From: Verrucomicrobiota bacterium
Lineage (GTDB): Bacteria > Verrucomicrobiota > Verrucomicrobiia > Limisphaerales > JAEYXS01
Length of the DNA: 64,000 nt
NCBI GenBank assembly: GCA_023431185.1
Contig: JAEYXS010000117.1
Location: 66,919-130,918, forward strand
Direction: 5' to 3'
The notes under the pieces were generated by a model, which saw only the letters and a list, made by a program, of their open reading frames with translations, was not told the origin of the DNA and made no database searches. Within the stretch, counting starts at the first letter, position 1. Each line of letters begins with the position of its first letter. Positions 37,532-46,379 of this stretch are shown piece by piece. Position numbers and translations under genes: made by a program.

Positions 37532-39160
37532 TTATCCTTTCATGCTCCCCACGGCATCGAAGCGTGAAGCGGCCAGATCGCGCAGTTTTTCTTGCAACCC
37601 ATGCCACGCCCGCAAGCCGAAGAACAAGTTCACCCCCAGCCCGGCCATCAGCCAGATGGTGATGAAAAGATTCTCGAACCGCCCCCAGCTCGCAAACCGG
37701 CCCACCAACGCGATAAAGGTGAAGAAACCGATGATCATCAGCCAGGGCAGCACCAAGACCCGGGCCAGCGTGGCTCCGCTGGCCCGCGTGGCATAGCGAT
37801 TGTTCAGCCCCAGCCACATGCCGATATACGAGATGGCAAACATGTCCGCCACCAGCATCGCCATCGCCCCCAGCCACCAGGTGACGATGCCTCCGCTCGC
37901 TTTCTCCGACAGGATGAATAGAAAATGCACCACCAACACCAGCATGGTCGGCCAGAGAAACTGCCTTTTCAACGCCTGAAACTGGCCCCGGATGATCTCT
38001 GAGACTTCCAACGGTGTGGAGAGCAGCAGCTCCAGTGCCCCGCTCTGCCGGTCGTGGTTGAACCGGTGCGCCGCCTCGATGGCCAGCCAGATCTTCAGCA
38101 CCGTGGTGAGGATCAGTCCCGTGATGATATGCACGCCTTCATCCATCCAGTCGTTCGGATTCTCCACCAAACCCCAGAGCCAGAGCATCCCCAAAATACC
38201 CAGCACACCCCACACGATGACCGGCTTCAGACGGTTTCTCGAGCCCAGCCAAAAAGTGGGCGATTCATCCAGCAGCTTGCTGCGATAGCTGAAACGCTGT
38301 GCCGAGGTGCCGTGCGACCAGAGTTTCCAGCGTTGCTTCCATTGCAGACCACGGATGGTGTCCGCCTTGTCCTGCCAGATGCGCGGCAGTTTCCATTGCG
38401 CGATGAAGACCAGCAGCCAGGCAGTGATATGCCCCACCAGCAAGGACACCCAGACATTGTCGCTGATCTTGGCCTGATCCAGTGAATCCAGCAGTTCGGC
38501 AAAACCATAGATCGGGGAGACCCAGCCAAAGACCGCTTCCGTCCACCATTGCTCAGCCTGACCGCTCAAGCCCAGCAACCGCTCAATCAGCAACCATCCC
38601 ATGATTCCCCACCCCACGCACAGAAAAGTCATAAGCGCCACCGTCAGGCTCATGGCCGCCCGTTCTCCTTGAACGAACGTAGAGATGCACAAGCCTGCAG
38701 CCAGCGAGAGGAAAAGCGTGTTCAGCAGGACCAGCAACATCACCCCATACTGCTCAAGCGTCATCCCCCCCAGCAGCAATGGCAGCGCCAGCACAGGGAA
38801 TATGGCCACCAGTCCGTAAAGTGAATTCAACGAAGTCGCCGCCAGCTTGCCGAACAAAACTTCAAACGCCTTGAGATCCGTCAGGAACAACAAACCCAAA
38901 GTGCCTTCCCGCCGCTCTTCACTGACGCAGTCCGCGGTGTTGCGCACTCCGGCAAACAGGCAGTAGATGAAAGCGAAAATGGAGAGGGAAATGAAAATGC
39001 TTTTGCTGATCTGATCAGATTGTCCGGATTCCCTGGTCAGCAGCAGAATCCACGCAGCGATGATGATGGCCACCGCCGCCGCCACAAAGCGCACCCAATA
39101 GGTGCCCCGCCGCCGTGACGCCGCCCTCAACTCCCGTTCGACTACTGGAAAGACCTTCAT
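37532..39160 (-). CDS. ABC-2 type permease, paralogue 2
   Basis: A 542-aa polytopic protein, the middle of the three tandem copies. It begins MKVFPVVERELRAASRRRGTYWVRF and carries SEERREGTLGLLFLTDLKAFEVLFGKLAA and RFNHDRQSGALELLLSTPLEVSEI, aligning colinearly with its neighbours. Between these blocks the sequences differ strongly, so the copies are old. It follows paralogue 3 by 13 bp. Confidence 0.87.
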   Translation of the reverse strand: MKVFPVVERELRAASRRRGTYWVRFVAAAVAIIIAAWILLLTRESGQSDQISKSIFISLSIFAFIYCLFAGVRNTADCVSEERREGTLGLLFLTDLKAFEVLFGKLAATSLNSLYGLVAIFPVLALPLLLGGMTLEQYGVMLLVLLNTLFLSLAAGLCISTFVQGERAAMSLTVALMTFLCVGWGIMGWLLIERLLGLSGQAEQWWTEAVFGWVSPIYGFAELLDSLDQAKISDNVWVSLLVGHITAWLLVFIAQWKLPRIWQDKADTIRGLQWKQRWKLWSHGTSAQRFSYRSKLLDESPTFWLGSRNRLKPVIVWGVLGILGMLWLWGLVENPNDWMDEGVHIITGLILTTVLKIWLAIEAAHRFNHDRQSGALELLLSTPLEVSEIIRGQFQALKRQFLWPTMLVLVVHFLFILSEKASGGIVTWWLGAMAMLVADMFAISYIGMWLGLNNRYATRASGATLARVLVLPWLMIIGFFTFIALVGRFASWGRFENLFITIWLMAGLGVNLFFGLRAWHGLQEKLRDLAASRFDAVGSMKG

Positions 39161-39173
39161 GCTTCAGTCAACT

Positions 39174-40892
39174 TCACACCTGCACTGTCCTCGGCTTGAA
39201 CAAGCCCACCACATACTTCATCTGCGCCCAGAATCCGCTCTCCGACCGGAGCGACGCATAATCCCGCATCCGCAAACATTCCCGGCGGCTGATCCAGAGC
39301 AGCACGAGGTTATTGACCGTGCCGAGGATGAGCCAGACCGACAGAAAATGCCATTCTTCAAACTGCCTGGAAAATTCCTTCGCCATCGGCCATTTGAGGA
39401 CTTCAGAAAACATAAACATCAGGAATGCCCCCGCCACGATGATCCCCCACGTAGGCAGGCTCAGCCAGATAAGTCCGCCCACCGCTGCATTGAATTCATT
39501 GCGCGAGATCAGCCCCATCCAAGTGGCCGTCCAGCGCAGCACATACAGATTGAACAACAGCATGCCGATAAGTGCGATCCAGATGACGTAGCGGAAGTAT
39601 TGAAACTTCACACCATGATAGTAGGTCCGATCATGCATCATGAAAAAGACATCCGCGATGATCACCCACACCACAGGCCAGAGCAGCTTCCGATTGATCC
39701 CCCGGAAATGCTCACGGAGAATTTCGCGCACCTGCAAGGGCGTGGCCAGAATCAGCTCCATTGCACCGGATTGGCGGTCGCGAAAGATCCAGGTGGCCGC
39801 CTCACCGGCCATCCATCCGAGCAACCACAGATGGGTCATGGTCATGATGAAGGAGTAACCGTCCGAATCCCGCCAGTCATCCGGGTCCAGAAACCACCCG
39901 AGGGTGAAGATGAAAGTCGTCGCCGCGAAGATTATCAAGGTGATGTTCAGCCCCAACCGGCTGCGTCGCACCAGCCAGGAGATCGGTTCCTCATTCAGCA
40001 CCGGCTGATGCCGCCAGCGCAACCAGTGGAACAGGCGCTTCAATATGTCCTTCAGTTTGCGCCCGCGATTCTGCCGCGTGAGCTGCAACTCCTGCTCACG
40101 CCAGATGCTCTCCGTCCGCTTGCTCGCCAGATGAAAAGCGCGCCACGCGATCAAATGCTGCACGATCAACGAGATCCAAAACAAGTAGTAGAACTGCCCA
40201 AAATACATCTTAGGCCCCACTGCCATCACCGCCGTGAACCCCGGTGACAGCGTGAAAATGCTGAGGTAATACGGCAGCAAATCCTGGGTGATATGAAAAT
40301 ACGGGATCGAGCTGGCGATCAATCCGGCACCAAACGGGATGCCGACCACCAGGAATGCCATGGTCGCGAGCCAGGCCATCACTGCTGCCCAGGAAGTTGT
40401 AAGCCTTGAAGACCAGTAAGCTGCCAGCGCGAGTGAAAGCAACATGCTGTTCGCGCAGGCGAACACCACCCGCACATACATCTCGAATTCCACCCCGCCG
40501 AATAGAAACCCGATGGCCATGATGGGCAAGATCGCGATGACGCGATACGCTGCCCCCAGCGACCCGGCCGAGATCTTCCCTGCCACCACATCGTAGCCGC
40601 TCAGATTGGTGAGAAAGAGCAATCCCAGCGTGCCCTCGCGCTTCTCCCGGCTGATGGAATCTGCCACGCCGCTGCCCGCCAGCAGACAGATCATGCCAGC
40701 CAGCGCCGAAAGTGAGTAGAAGAGAGCTTTGCCCAGTTCATGTGCAGGTTCACGGCGCATCGCGAGCCAGAAGAGGAAGAAAATCATCAACGCCACGCTC
40801 ACCGCCACCACGCGATTCCAGTACGTGGCTTTCTGACGCGCTGCCTCGCGCAACTCACGACCGACGACGGGAAGGAAACGCTTCAACACCAT
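39174..40892 (-). CDS. ABC-2 type permease, paralogue 3
   Basis: A 572-aa polytopic membrane protein starting MVLKRFLPVVGRELREAARQKATYW. The start 40892 has a GGGAGGGG purine tract just upstream and aligns with the start of the other two copies; the frame extends to 40943. It shares SREKREGTLGLLFLTNLSGYDVVAGK and FRDRQSGAMELILATPLQVREI. It lies 88 bp after the ATPase gene, the largest gap in the operon. Confidence 0.87.
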   Translation of the reverse strand: MVLKRFLPVVGRELREAARQKATYWNRVVAVSVALMIFFLFWLAMRREPAHELGKALFYSLSALAGMICLLAGSGVADSISREKREGTLGLLFLTNLSGYDVVAGKISAGSLGAAYRVIAILPIMAIGFLFGGVEFEMYVRVVFACANSMLLSLALAAYWSSRLTTSWAAVMAWLATMAFLVVGIPFGAGLIASSIPYFHITQDLLPYYLSIFTLSPGFTAVMAVGPKMYFGQFYYLFWISLIVQHLIAWRAFHLASKRTESIWREQELQLTRQNRGRKLKDILKRLFHWLRWRHQPVLNEEPISWLVRRSRLGLNITLIIFAATTFIFTLGWFLDPDDWRDSDGYSFIMTMTHLWLLGWMAGEAATWIFRDRQSGAMELILATPLQVREILREHFRGINRKLLWPVVWVIIADVFFMMHDRTYYHGVKFQYFRYVIWIALIGMLLFNLYVLRWTATWMGLISRNEFNAAVGGLIWLSLPTWGIIVAGAFLMFMFSEVLKWPMAKEFSRQFEEWHFLSVWLILGTVNNLVLLWISRRECLRMRDYASLRSESGFWAQMKYVVGLFKPRTVQV

Positions 40893-40980
40893 ACGCCCCT
40901 CCCTTCCCGCTCCACTATCGGCAGCCACCCGAATCCGTTCCATGCTCGGTGTGCAGCCATCAACTCCTCCTTTTTTAAAA

Positions 40981-41928
40981 TTACTGGGTCTCCCCGCGCG
41001 TCACGCGCATGAAGACCTCTTCCAATCCCAGTTCATCTTCCCGCAAGCCCACCAGCTTCAATCCCCCTCCGATCAAGGTCGTCGCGATGAAAGACGCATC
41101 CGTTTCGTGATCCTTCAACGTCACCTTGAGCTGGTCTTCCACCGGTTCGATCTCTGTCACTTCCGGATTCTCCTTCAGCAATTCGCTTGCGCGTTCCATG
41201 CCCTCCGTGACCTTCACCCAGAAGACCCGGCCGCTCATCTGATCGCGCACGCCCTGCACCGGACCGCTATAGATCAGCTTGCCCTTCTCGATGATCGCCA
41301 CGCGATCGCACAAAGTCTGCAACTCGCTCAAGATGTGGGAGGAGATGATGATCGTCTTCCCCATCCGCTGCAGTTCCTCCAGGATCGCCATCATCTCGAT
41401 GCGCGCCCGCGGATCCAGACCGCTCGCCGGCTCATCCAGCAGGAGCAGTTTAGGATCATGGATCAGCACCCGCGCCAAGCCCAAGCGCTGTTGCATGCCG
41501 CGGCTCAAAGCCCCGATCAATGCCCCCTTCTTCTCGCTCAAGCCCACCAGCTCCAGCACATCGCTCACGGTCTTCTCGCGCTTGCCGCTGGGGATGCGAT
41601 AGCACGCGCCAAAGAAATCCAGATACTCAGTCACCTCCATGTCCTTATAGACCCCAAAGAAATCCGGCATGTAACCGATCACATGCCGTACCGAGTCCGC
41701 ATCCTTCACCACATCATGCCCCAAGATTTCTGCGCGCCCGGAAGACGGCGTCAGGAATGTCGCCAGGATGCGCAACGTCGTCGTCTTACCTGCGCCGTTC
41801 GAGCCGATGAAGCCGAACAGGTCGCCCTGGTTCACCGTCAGGTTCAGATTGCTGAGCGCCGTCATCGCCCCGTAGGTGCGCGTCAGTTCGAAGGTCTGCA
41901 CGGCGGGTATCTTGGTGTCAGTTGCCAT
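40981..41928 (-). CDS. ABC transporter ATP-binding protein
   Basis: A 315-aa ATPase of the ABC-2 (drug/polysaccharide/gliding) type. Walker A is GSNGAGKTT (42-50), signature LSRGMQQRL (141-149), Walker B LLLLDEP (161-167) and switch SSHILSE. A C-terminal extension of about 100 residues has the DUF4162-like layout (LKVTLKDHETDASFIATTLIGGGLKLVGLREDELGLEEVFMRVT). It is 9 bp after the large membrane protein and drives the three permeases next to it. Confidence 0.93.
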   Translation of the reverse strand: MATDTKIPAVQTFELTRTYGAMTALSNLNLTVNQGDLFGFIGSNGAGKTTTLRILATFLTPSSGRAEILGHDVVKDADSVRHVIGYMPDFFGVYKDMEVTEYLDFFGACYRIPSGKREKTVSDVLELVGLSEKKGALIGALSRGMQQRLGLARVLIHDPKLLLLDEPASGLDPRARIEMMAILEELQRMGKTIIISSHILSELQTLCDRVAIIEKGKLIYSGPVQGVRDQMSGRVFWVKVTEGMERASELLKENPEVTEIEPVEDQLKVTLKDHETDASFIATTLIGGGLKLVGLREDELGLEEVFMRVTRGETQ

Positions 41929-41937
41929 AGGACATTC

Positions 41938-44076
41938 TCATTGTGGTACCGGGGCCATCACGCGGAACAGCGTGTCGCGCGTGCTCCGGCGCGGATCAAA
42001 TTTGTTCAGGGCCGGGATCGGTGCATGACCGCCCGCCCAGGCGAGCAGACACACCTGCCCGCGCTTCAAGCCTTCGCTCAGTTCAAAACCCTGCGGCAGG
42101 ATGAACGGTCCCCGATGATTATAATTCTGCTGAGTGGCAGTGGGGAGTCGGCCAAGGAACGAGGCCCCCGCCAGATGCTGCGGTGGATTCGGCAGATAAT
42201 TCGCCTGCGAACTCCCGAACGCCTCCCGGCGCCGGTCGGCTGCCATGGAGAAATTGGACGTGTTCTGCTGCACGAAATCCTCCAACCTTTGCCCATTGCT
42301 CTTGCTCACGTTGATTGACCGCCGCTCGCCCGCTTGCATCCGCTGCACCTCGATCACCCGGTCTTCCACCACCAGCCACAACCGGTCTGCCGGTCGCTTC
42401 AACTTGTTCTCCAGCCGCACGGTGATATCCGAGCCGTTCTTCACCACCTCGATCGCGAACGGTTCCTCGCCCGTTTGCAACCAGTCACTTACGAAAAGCT
42501 GGCTCGTCCACACCGGCACAAACACATCTGCGGCAAAGCCCTTGCCCAGTTGCGTGACATCCGAGCGGCTCAATTCCTGCGCCGAAGACCACGAGCCCTG
42601 GAACTCACCCCGGAATGTTGCGTGCGGCACTTCCGTACCCACCGGATACCGCGAATTGGACGGCGAATAGCACGAGGCATACGTACGCCCGCGCATGTCT
42701 GCCTTGCCGCTGTGCGACATCACATCCACCACATGCAGCTCGTTCCATTCGCTCTCACCCGCGCGCAGCATGAAACCGATCCAGTAGATCAACAACGAGA
42801 ATCCCACCACATAACACGGGAACGTGATCCACGTCAGCATCTGCCGGTTGATCTTCTTCAGCCACCACTGGTCCAGCGGCCCGATGACCACCAGATACAC
42901 TGCGAGCAACAGCAACAACCAGCTCACCGGCAGCTTGCGCACTTGCTTGGAATCGATCATCGCACCGATGGGGCCATCGATGCTCTGATAATTGGGGAAG
43001 CTTTGGTTGTTCTGGGTTTTCTCCGCGAACCACCCTGACGGCACCTCCGCCACTTGCGCCCAGAACCAGTTCCGCCCTTTCCACGAGCGGAACGGCTCCC
43101 GCTCCGGACTGAACGTCAGCACCGTCAAGCGTCCCCGCCCCCGCTCCGTCTGCACCACCAATGGCTGGTCCGCCGCGGACACCAGCATCCTCCCCTCACG
43201 GACCGTTGCTTGAAATATCGGCGTCGTCGCTTGCAAGAACTCGCTGCTTTCCTCCCGCTTGCGTCCCGTGCTGGAGTAGTACTGTCCCTGTGATTTCAGG
43301 CCAACTCCCATCCACGCATAACCATCCAGCTCTTTGCCGGCCTCCACCGATTGCGACCCGCCGAACCGCAGCGGTATCAAGGGTGCCAGCCAAGGCAAGC
43401 CGTTCAGATCGCCCGGTTGCTCCACCCCCACGATCAAATGCCCGCCGGCATGCAGCCAGGAAACCAGCGCCGCCGCTTGCGGAGCCCCGATCTCCAGCGC
43501 CCGTTCGGTGTTCACATAGATGACCTGCAATCCCTCCAGCGGGATGGGGCCATCAGGTAAAAATGCCGGATCCAGCCGGACCACTTCCACCCCTTGCTCT
43601 CCCTGGCTGTTCGCCACATCAGGCAGAATCGGTTGCCCGCCGAAAGTCCGCGCGATGGTTCCCACCAGCATCCCGTTCCAGGCGAGGTCCTTACGGATGC
43701 TCAGGTTCTTCACCTCCGCCCGCTTCTTGTCCTTGTCATCATACAGCACCGCCTTCCACTGCGAATACCGGCCCGCCGAGGCGAACACCGGCACCACGAT
43801 CCGTTTCCGCGTATTCGTCGGCAGCTCCACCGGCACGCGCCGCGCCTGGCCGCGACCAGCCTGCTCGTTAGTCAGCTCGATGACCCCACTGAAGGGTGGC
43901 CCGTCATTGAAGATCTCGAAAGAAGCCGGGAACCAGTTCGCCTCCCGCACCGTGCCCTCGTAGCCGAGCTTCACGTCAAACTCGAACTCCGCCCGCGCCG
44001 CTCCCGCCAGCATCAGCCAGCCCAGCGCGACCACCAGCCACGTCACCCTGCGAAAAATATTTTTAACAGCCTGCAA
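41938..44076 (-). CDS. Large exported/membrane protein of the ABC operon
   Basis: A 712-aa protein, first gene of the operon. Signal peptide 1-29 (MLAGAARA). An N-terminal beta-sandwich (35-135, ASFEIFNDGPPFSGVIELTN) is followed by a Rossmann-like segment (LVSWLHAGGHLIVGVEQ) resembling DUF4350/GldG-type domains. Two membrane helices lie near 390-450 (VSWLLLLLAVYLVVIGPL; ITFPCYVVGFSLLIYWIGF), then an extracytoplasmic beta-rich domain. No enzyme motif was recognised. Probably the substrate-side partner of the three permeases. Confidence 0.75.
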   Translation of the reverse strand: MQAVKNIFRRVTWLVVALGWLMLAGAARAEFEFDVKLGYEGTVREANWFPASFEIFNDGPPFSGVIELTNEQAGRGQARRVPVELPTNTRKRIVVPVFASAGRYSQWKAVLYDDKDKKRAEVKNLSIRKDLAWNGMLVGTIARTFGGQPILPDVANSQGEQGVEVVRLDPAFLPDGPIPLEGLQVIYVNTERALEIGAPQAAALVSWLHAGGHLIVGVEQPGDLNGLPWLAPLIPLRFGGSQSVEAGKELDGYAWMGVGLKSQGQYYSSTGRKREESSEFLQATTPIFQATVREGRMLVSAADQPLVVQTERGRGRLTVLTFSPEREPFRSWKGRNWFWAQVAEVPSGWFAEKTQNNQSFPNYQSIDGPIGAMIDSKQVRKLPVSWLLLLLAVYLVVIGPLDQWWLKKINRQMLTWITFPCYVVGFSLLIYWIGFMLRAGESEWNELHVVDVMSHSGKADMRGRTYASCYSPSNSRYPVGTEVPHATFRGEFQGSWSSAQELSRSDVTQLGKGFAADVFVPVWTSQLFVSDWLQTGEEPFAIEVVKNGSDITVRLENKLKRPADRLWLVVEDRVIEVQRMQAGERRSINVSKSNGQRLEDFVQQNTSNFSMAADRRREAFGSSQANYLPNPPQHLAGASFLGRLPTATQQNYNHRGPFILPQGFELSEGLKRGQVCLLAWAGGHAPIPALNKFDPRRSTRDTLFRVMAPVPQ

Positions 44077-44474
44077 GCATCCTCCCCCGTCTCTTTGGCT
44101 TGATACCCTCTTTCATTGGAACGCCCGAAAGTTAATCACCCTCAACGCCATACGCAATTCACAAGTGACAAAAATGTGACGTTGAAATGGTTCATGCAGC
44201 CTCTCGCTCGGGTGGCCGTAAACACAGCCCCATTGAGCCTCGGACTCGGAATCGTGATTTTCTCTCCCTTTTTCACGTCTGCCTTCCTCCTGTTGACCTT
44301 GTGCCCAGTAAGACCTCCGCAGGCCACTGGCATAAACCGGTTGCGATTTACGTTTCCAATATCCTCCTAACTTCAAGAATTGCCAACTGAGAAGTTAAAA
44401 ATATTTTGTGCGAACAATTAAAAAACCTAATACCCATTAAACCGCTCGAATTTCCCCCACCGAACGAAATACCA

Positions 44475-44502
44475 CCTCGGCACTTGTACATAAGTGCCGA
44501 GG
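44475..44502. repeat. Isolated 11-bp perfect hairpin
   Basis: CCTCGGCACTT (44475-44485) and AAGTGCCGAGG (44492-44502) pair perfectly around a 6-nt loop. No T-tract follows on either strand, and the flanking genes diverge, so a terminator is unlikely. It may be an operator, a small-RNA element or a lone palindromic repeat. Confidence 0.6.
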
Positions 44503-44674
44503 ATTTCTACCAAATCCCTCCTTGGCCCCACGCAGCCAGCGATCGTCCACCGGAACCAACCACCGCCCTTTCCTCACCCGCTTTTGATTACGGGTGTGAC
44601 TAAAACCGGGTGAGGCCAACTGCGTCTGCGCCCGCCAAACCACGGACAACCTGGCATCGGCACTGGAAATGTTG

Positions 44675-44715
44675 CCTCCCTCTCTCCCAAGGGAGAGGGC
44701 TGGGGTGAGGGGGAA
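44675..44715 (+). repeat. CTCCC-type dispersed palindromic repeat, copy E
   Basis: CTCTCCC and GGGAGAG face each other around AA, followed by GGCTGGGGTGAGGGGG. The same arrangement is seen at 49010-49056 and 58595-58643 and, inverted, at 58690-58728. Confidence 0.75.
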
Positions 44716-44822
44716 GATGACGCACCCAAGCAGATCCAGCCACCCTTCGCCCGAACAGCTCACCACCGTACGCTGGTTCACAGAACTCGCATCCTGCTGG
44801 CCATTACTCAGCTCCCCCGCTC

Positions 44823-45137
44823 TTGATCACACCTGCAGTCTACCCCTCCTTGCCAAAACCGCCCGCTGCGGTTTATTTTTCGGAAAGCTTGCCAAACTCA
44901 ACCGACATACGTCACGCCGCCAGTCTGGCGCTAGGTCTGGTCACCCTGCTGGCCCTGCTCTGCTTTCTCCTTTGGCCGGACTGGGCGGAGCAATCATTTC
45001 ACTCCCGCTGGGCCCTGGCCCTCTTCACCCTTTGGTGCGGCATTGTGGCCGGTTGCCTCCACCCAGAATTCAGCGCCGGTCTCACACAAGGCATCCGGGA
45101 ATTCCTAAATTACTTCGGCCGCGACGATGATCCGTAA
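44823..45137 (+). CDS. Hypothetical small membrane protein
   Basis: A 104-aa open frame with two clear hydrophobic helices (ASLALGLVTLLALLCFLLWP and ALALFTLWCGIVAGCL) and a polar, acidic C-terminus (YFGRDDDP). The first codon is TTG and no good ribosome site is visible; a later TTG at 44889 could serve. Not recognised as a known family. It precedes the pentapeptide gene by 23 bp. Confidence 0.4.
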   Translation: MITPAVYPSLPKPPAAVYFSESLPNSTDIRHAASLALGLVTLLALLCFLLWPDWAEQSFHSRWALALFTLWCGIVAGCLHPEFSAGLTQGIREFLNYFGRDDDP

Positions 45138-45160
45138 TCACTGTTCCAAATCACCAGCTT

Positions 45161-45526
45161 ATGGAGGTAACAGTAAATTGGCCCACCGTGCTGAAACGCT
45201 ACGCGCAAGGTGAACGCAATTTCCGTGAGATCTCGCTGGACACCGAACCCTACGGCGAGCTAACCGGCCTCATCTTGGACAGCAGCGATTTTACTGGCTC
45301 CTTCATCATCGCCACCTTCAGGCAGTGCAGCCTGCGTTCCACCAGTTTTCGCGATACCAATGTGAAATGCTGCGACTTCACTGAAGCCGATCTGACCGAC
45401 GCTGATTTTCGTGGCGCTGCCCTCTGCTCGACCACCTTCAAAGGTGCCCGAATGACCGGCGCCAAGTTTGTTGGCTCCAGTTATCACGGCACCGTTTTCC
45501 CTGAAGGTTTCATTCCTGATTGGTAA
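45161..45526 (+). CDS. Pentapeptide-repeat protein
   Basis: A 121-aa protein whose second half is a right-handed beta-helix made of A(D/N)LXX-type repeats: DSSDFTGSF, RSTSFRDTN, CDFTEADLTDADFRGAAL, FKGARMTGAKFVG. Some pentapeptide proteins mimic DNA, as MfpA and Qnr do with gyrase, but this one is short and its partner is unknown. It is followed 27 bp later by the acetyltransferase gene. Confidence 0.8.
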   Translation: MEVTVNWPTVLKRYAQGERNFREISLDTEPYGELTGLILDSSDFTGSFIIATFRQCSLRSTSFRDTNVKCCDFTEADLTDADFRGAALCSTTFKGARMTGAKFVGSSYHGTVFPEGFIPDW

Positions 45527-45553
45527 GCCATTCCGATCGCGGTTCGATATTTT

Positions 45554-46273
45554 ATGGCCCCACAAACCAACCACCTCGGCCAACTTGTCGGCGCACCTCT
45601 ACCCGATTGGCAACCACCCGCCCTGCCCGCTCGTGCCCCGATGATCGGCCGCTTCTGCCGCTTGGAACCATTGGACGCCACCGCTCACGCCCAAGCCCTC
45701 CATGCCGCCAATCAGTTGGACACGGCTGGCAAGATGTGGACCTACCTTCCCTACGGCCCCTTCGCCGATTTCACCAGCTACCGCGCTTGGCTGGATTCCA
45801 TGAGCCAAAGCACCGACCCGCTCTTCTACACCATCATTGATTTGCAGACGCAGACACCCGTCGGACTCGCCGCCTACCTCCGTATCACTCCCGGCAGCGG
45901 CACGATTGAAGTCGGCCACCTGAACTACTCCCCCTTGCTGCAAAAGACTCCCGCCGCCACCGAGGCCATGTATCTGATGATGGCCCACGCTTTCTCCCTC
46001 GGCTATCGCCGTTACGAATGGAAATGCGATTCCCTGAACGCCCCTTCCCGCGCCGCCGCCCTGCGATTGGGTTTCAAGTTCGAAGGCATCTTCCGTCAGG
46101 CCACTATCGTCAAAGGCCGCACCCGCGATACCGCGTGGTATTCCATCATCGACTCCGAATGGCCCGCCCTCAGTGAAATCTTCCAACGCTGGCTGCATCC
46201 CGATAATTTCGACTCCCAAGGCCGCCAACGTCATCGCCTGTCCGAATTGACCTCAGCGGTCACCGGCCAATAG
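45554..46273 (+). CDS. GNAT-family N-acetyltransferase (RimJ/RimL-like)
   Basis: A 239-aa acetyl-CoA-dependent transferase. PMIGRFCRLEPLDATAHA opens the fold. VGLAAYLRITPGSGTIEVGHLNYSPLLQKTPAATEAMYLMM is the acetyl-CoA-binding region, and RYEWKCDSLNAPSRAAALRLGFKFEGIFRQ is typical of the RimJ/RimL side of the GNAT family. The target (ribosomal protein N-terminus or small molecule) is not known. Confidence 0.9.
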   Translation: MAPQTNHLGQLVGAPLPDWQPPALPARAPMIGRFCRLEPLDATAHAQALHAANQLDTAGKMWTYLPYGPFADFTSYRAWLDSMSQSTDPLFYTIIDLQTQTPVGLAAYLRITPGSGTIEVGHLNYSPLLQKTPAATEAMYLMMAHAFSLGYRRYEWKCDSLNAPSRAAALRLGFKFEGIFRQATIVKGRTRDTAWYSIIDSEWPALSEIFQRWLHPDNFDSQGRQRHRLSELTSAVTGQ

Positions 46274-46283
46274 CAGTCGTCTG

Positions 46284-46313
46284 TGGAGCGCGGTGCGTCT
46301 CGCCCGCAGCAAT
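46284..46313 (+). repeat. GGAGCGCGG-type palindromic repeat, copy B
   Basis: TGGAGCGCGGTGCG, then TCT and CGCCCGCAGCAAT. It has the same core as copies A and C, with one extra base in the left arm that weakens the hairpin. It lies 10 bp after the acetyltransferase stop, between convergent genes. Confidence 0.75.
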
Positions 46314-46379
46314 AACCCTTAGCAAAGGCAACTTGGTAAAGGGATACTGATGTTCAAGTGTCGATTGCGCCTTGCCAGT

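Larger units (their letters stand above)
44077..44822. other. Divergent spacer with hairpin and dispersed repeat
   Basis: 746 bp with only short, unconvincing ORFs. It holds a strong 11-bp hairpin at 44475-44502, a CTCCC-type dispersed repeat at 44675-44715, and AT-rich stretches near 44395-44430 (AAAAATATTTTG, AATTAAAAAACC) that could serve as promoter region. No RNA gene was recognised. Confidence 0.55.

Noticed and set aside
39102..40247. 381-aa open frame on the + strand
   Set aside because: Overlaps the permease paralogues, which align with each other. The frame has no family features and is Pro/His/Arg-rich.
44116..44370. 84-aa open frame with one hydrophobic stretch
   Set aside because: Weak composition, no ribosome site and no neighbour support; treated as part of the intergenic spacer.
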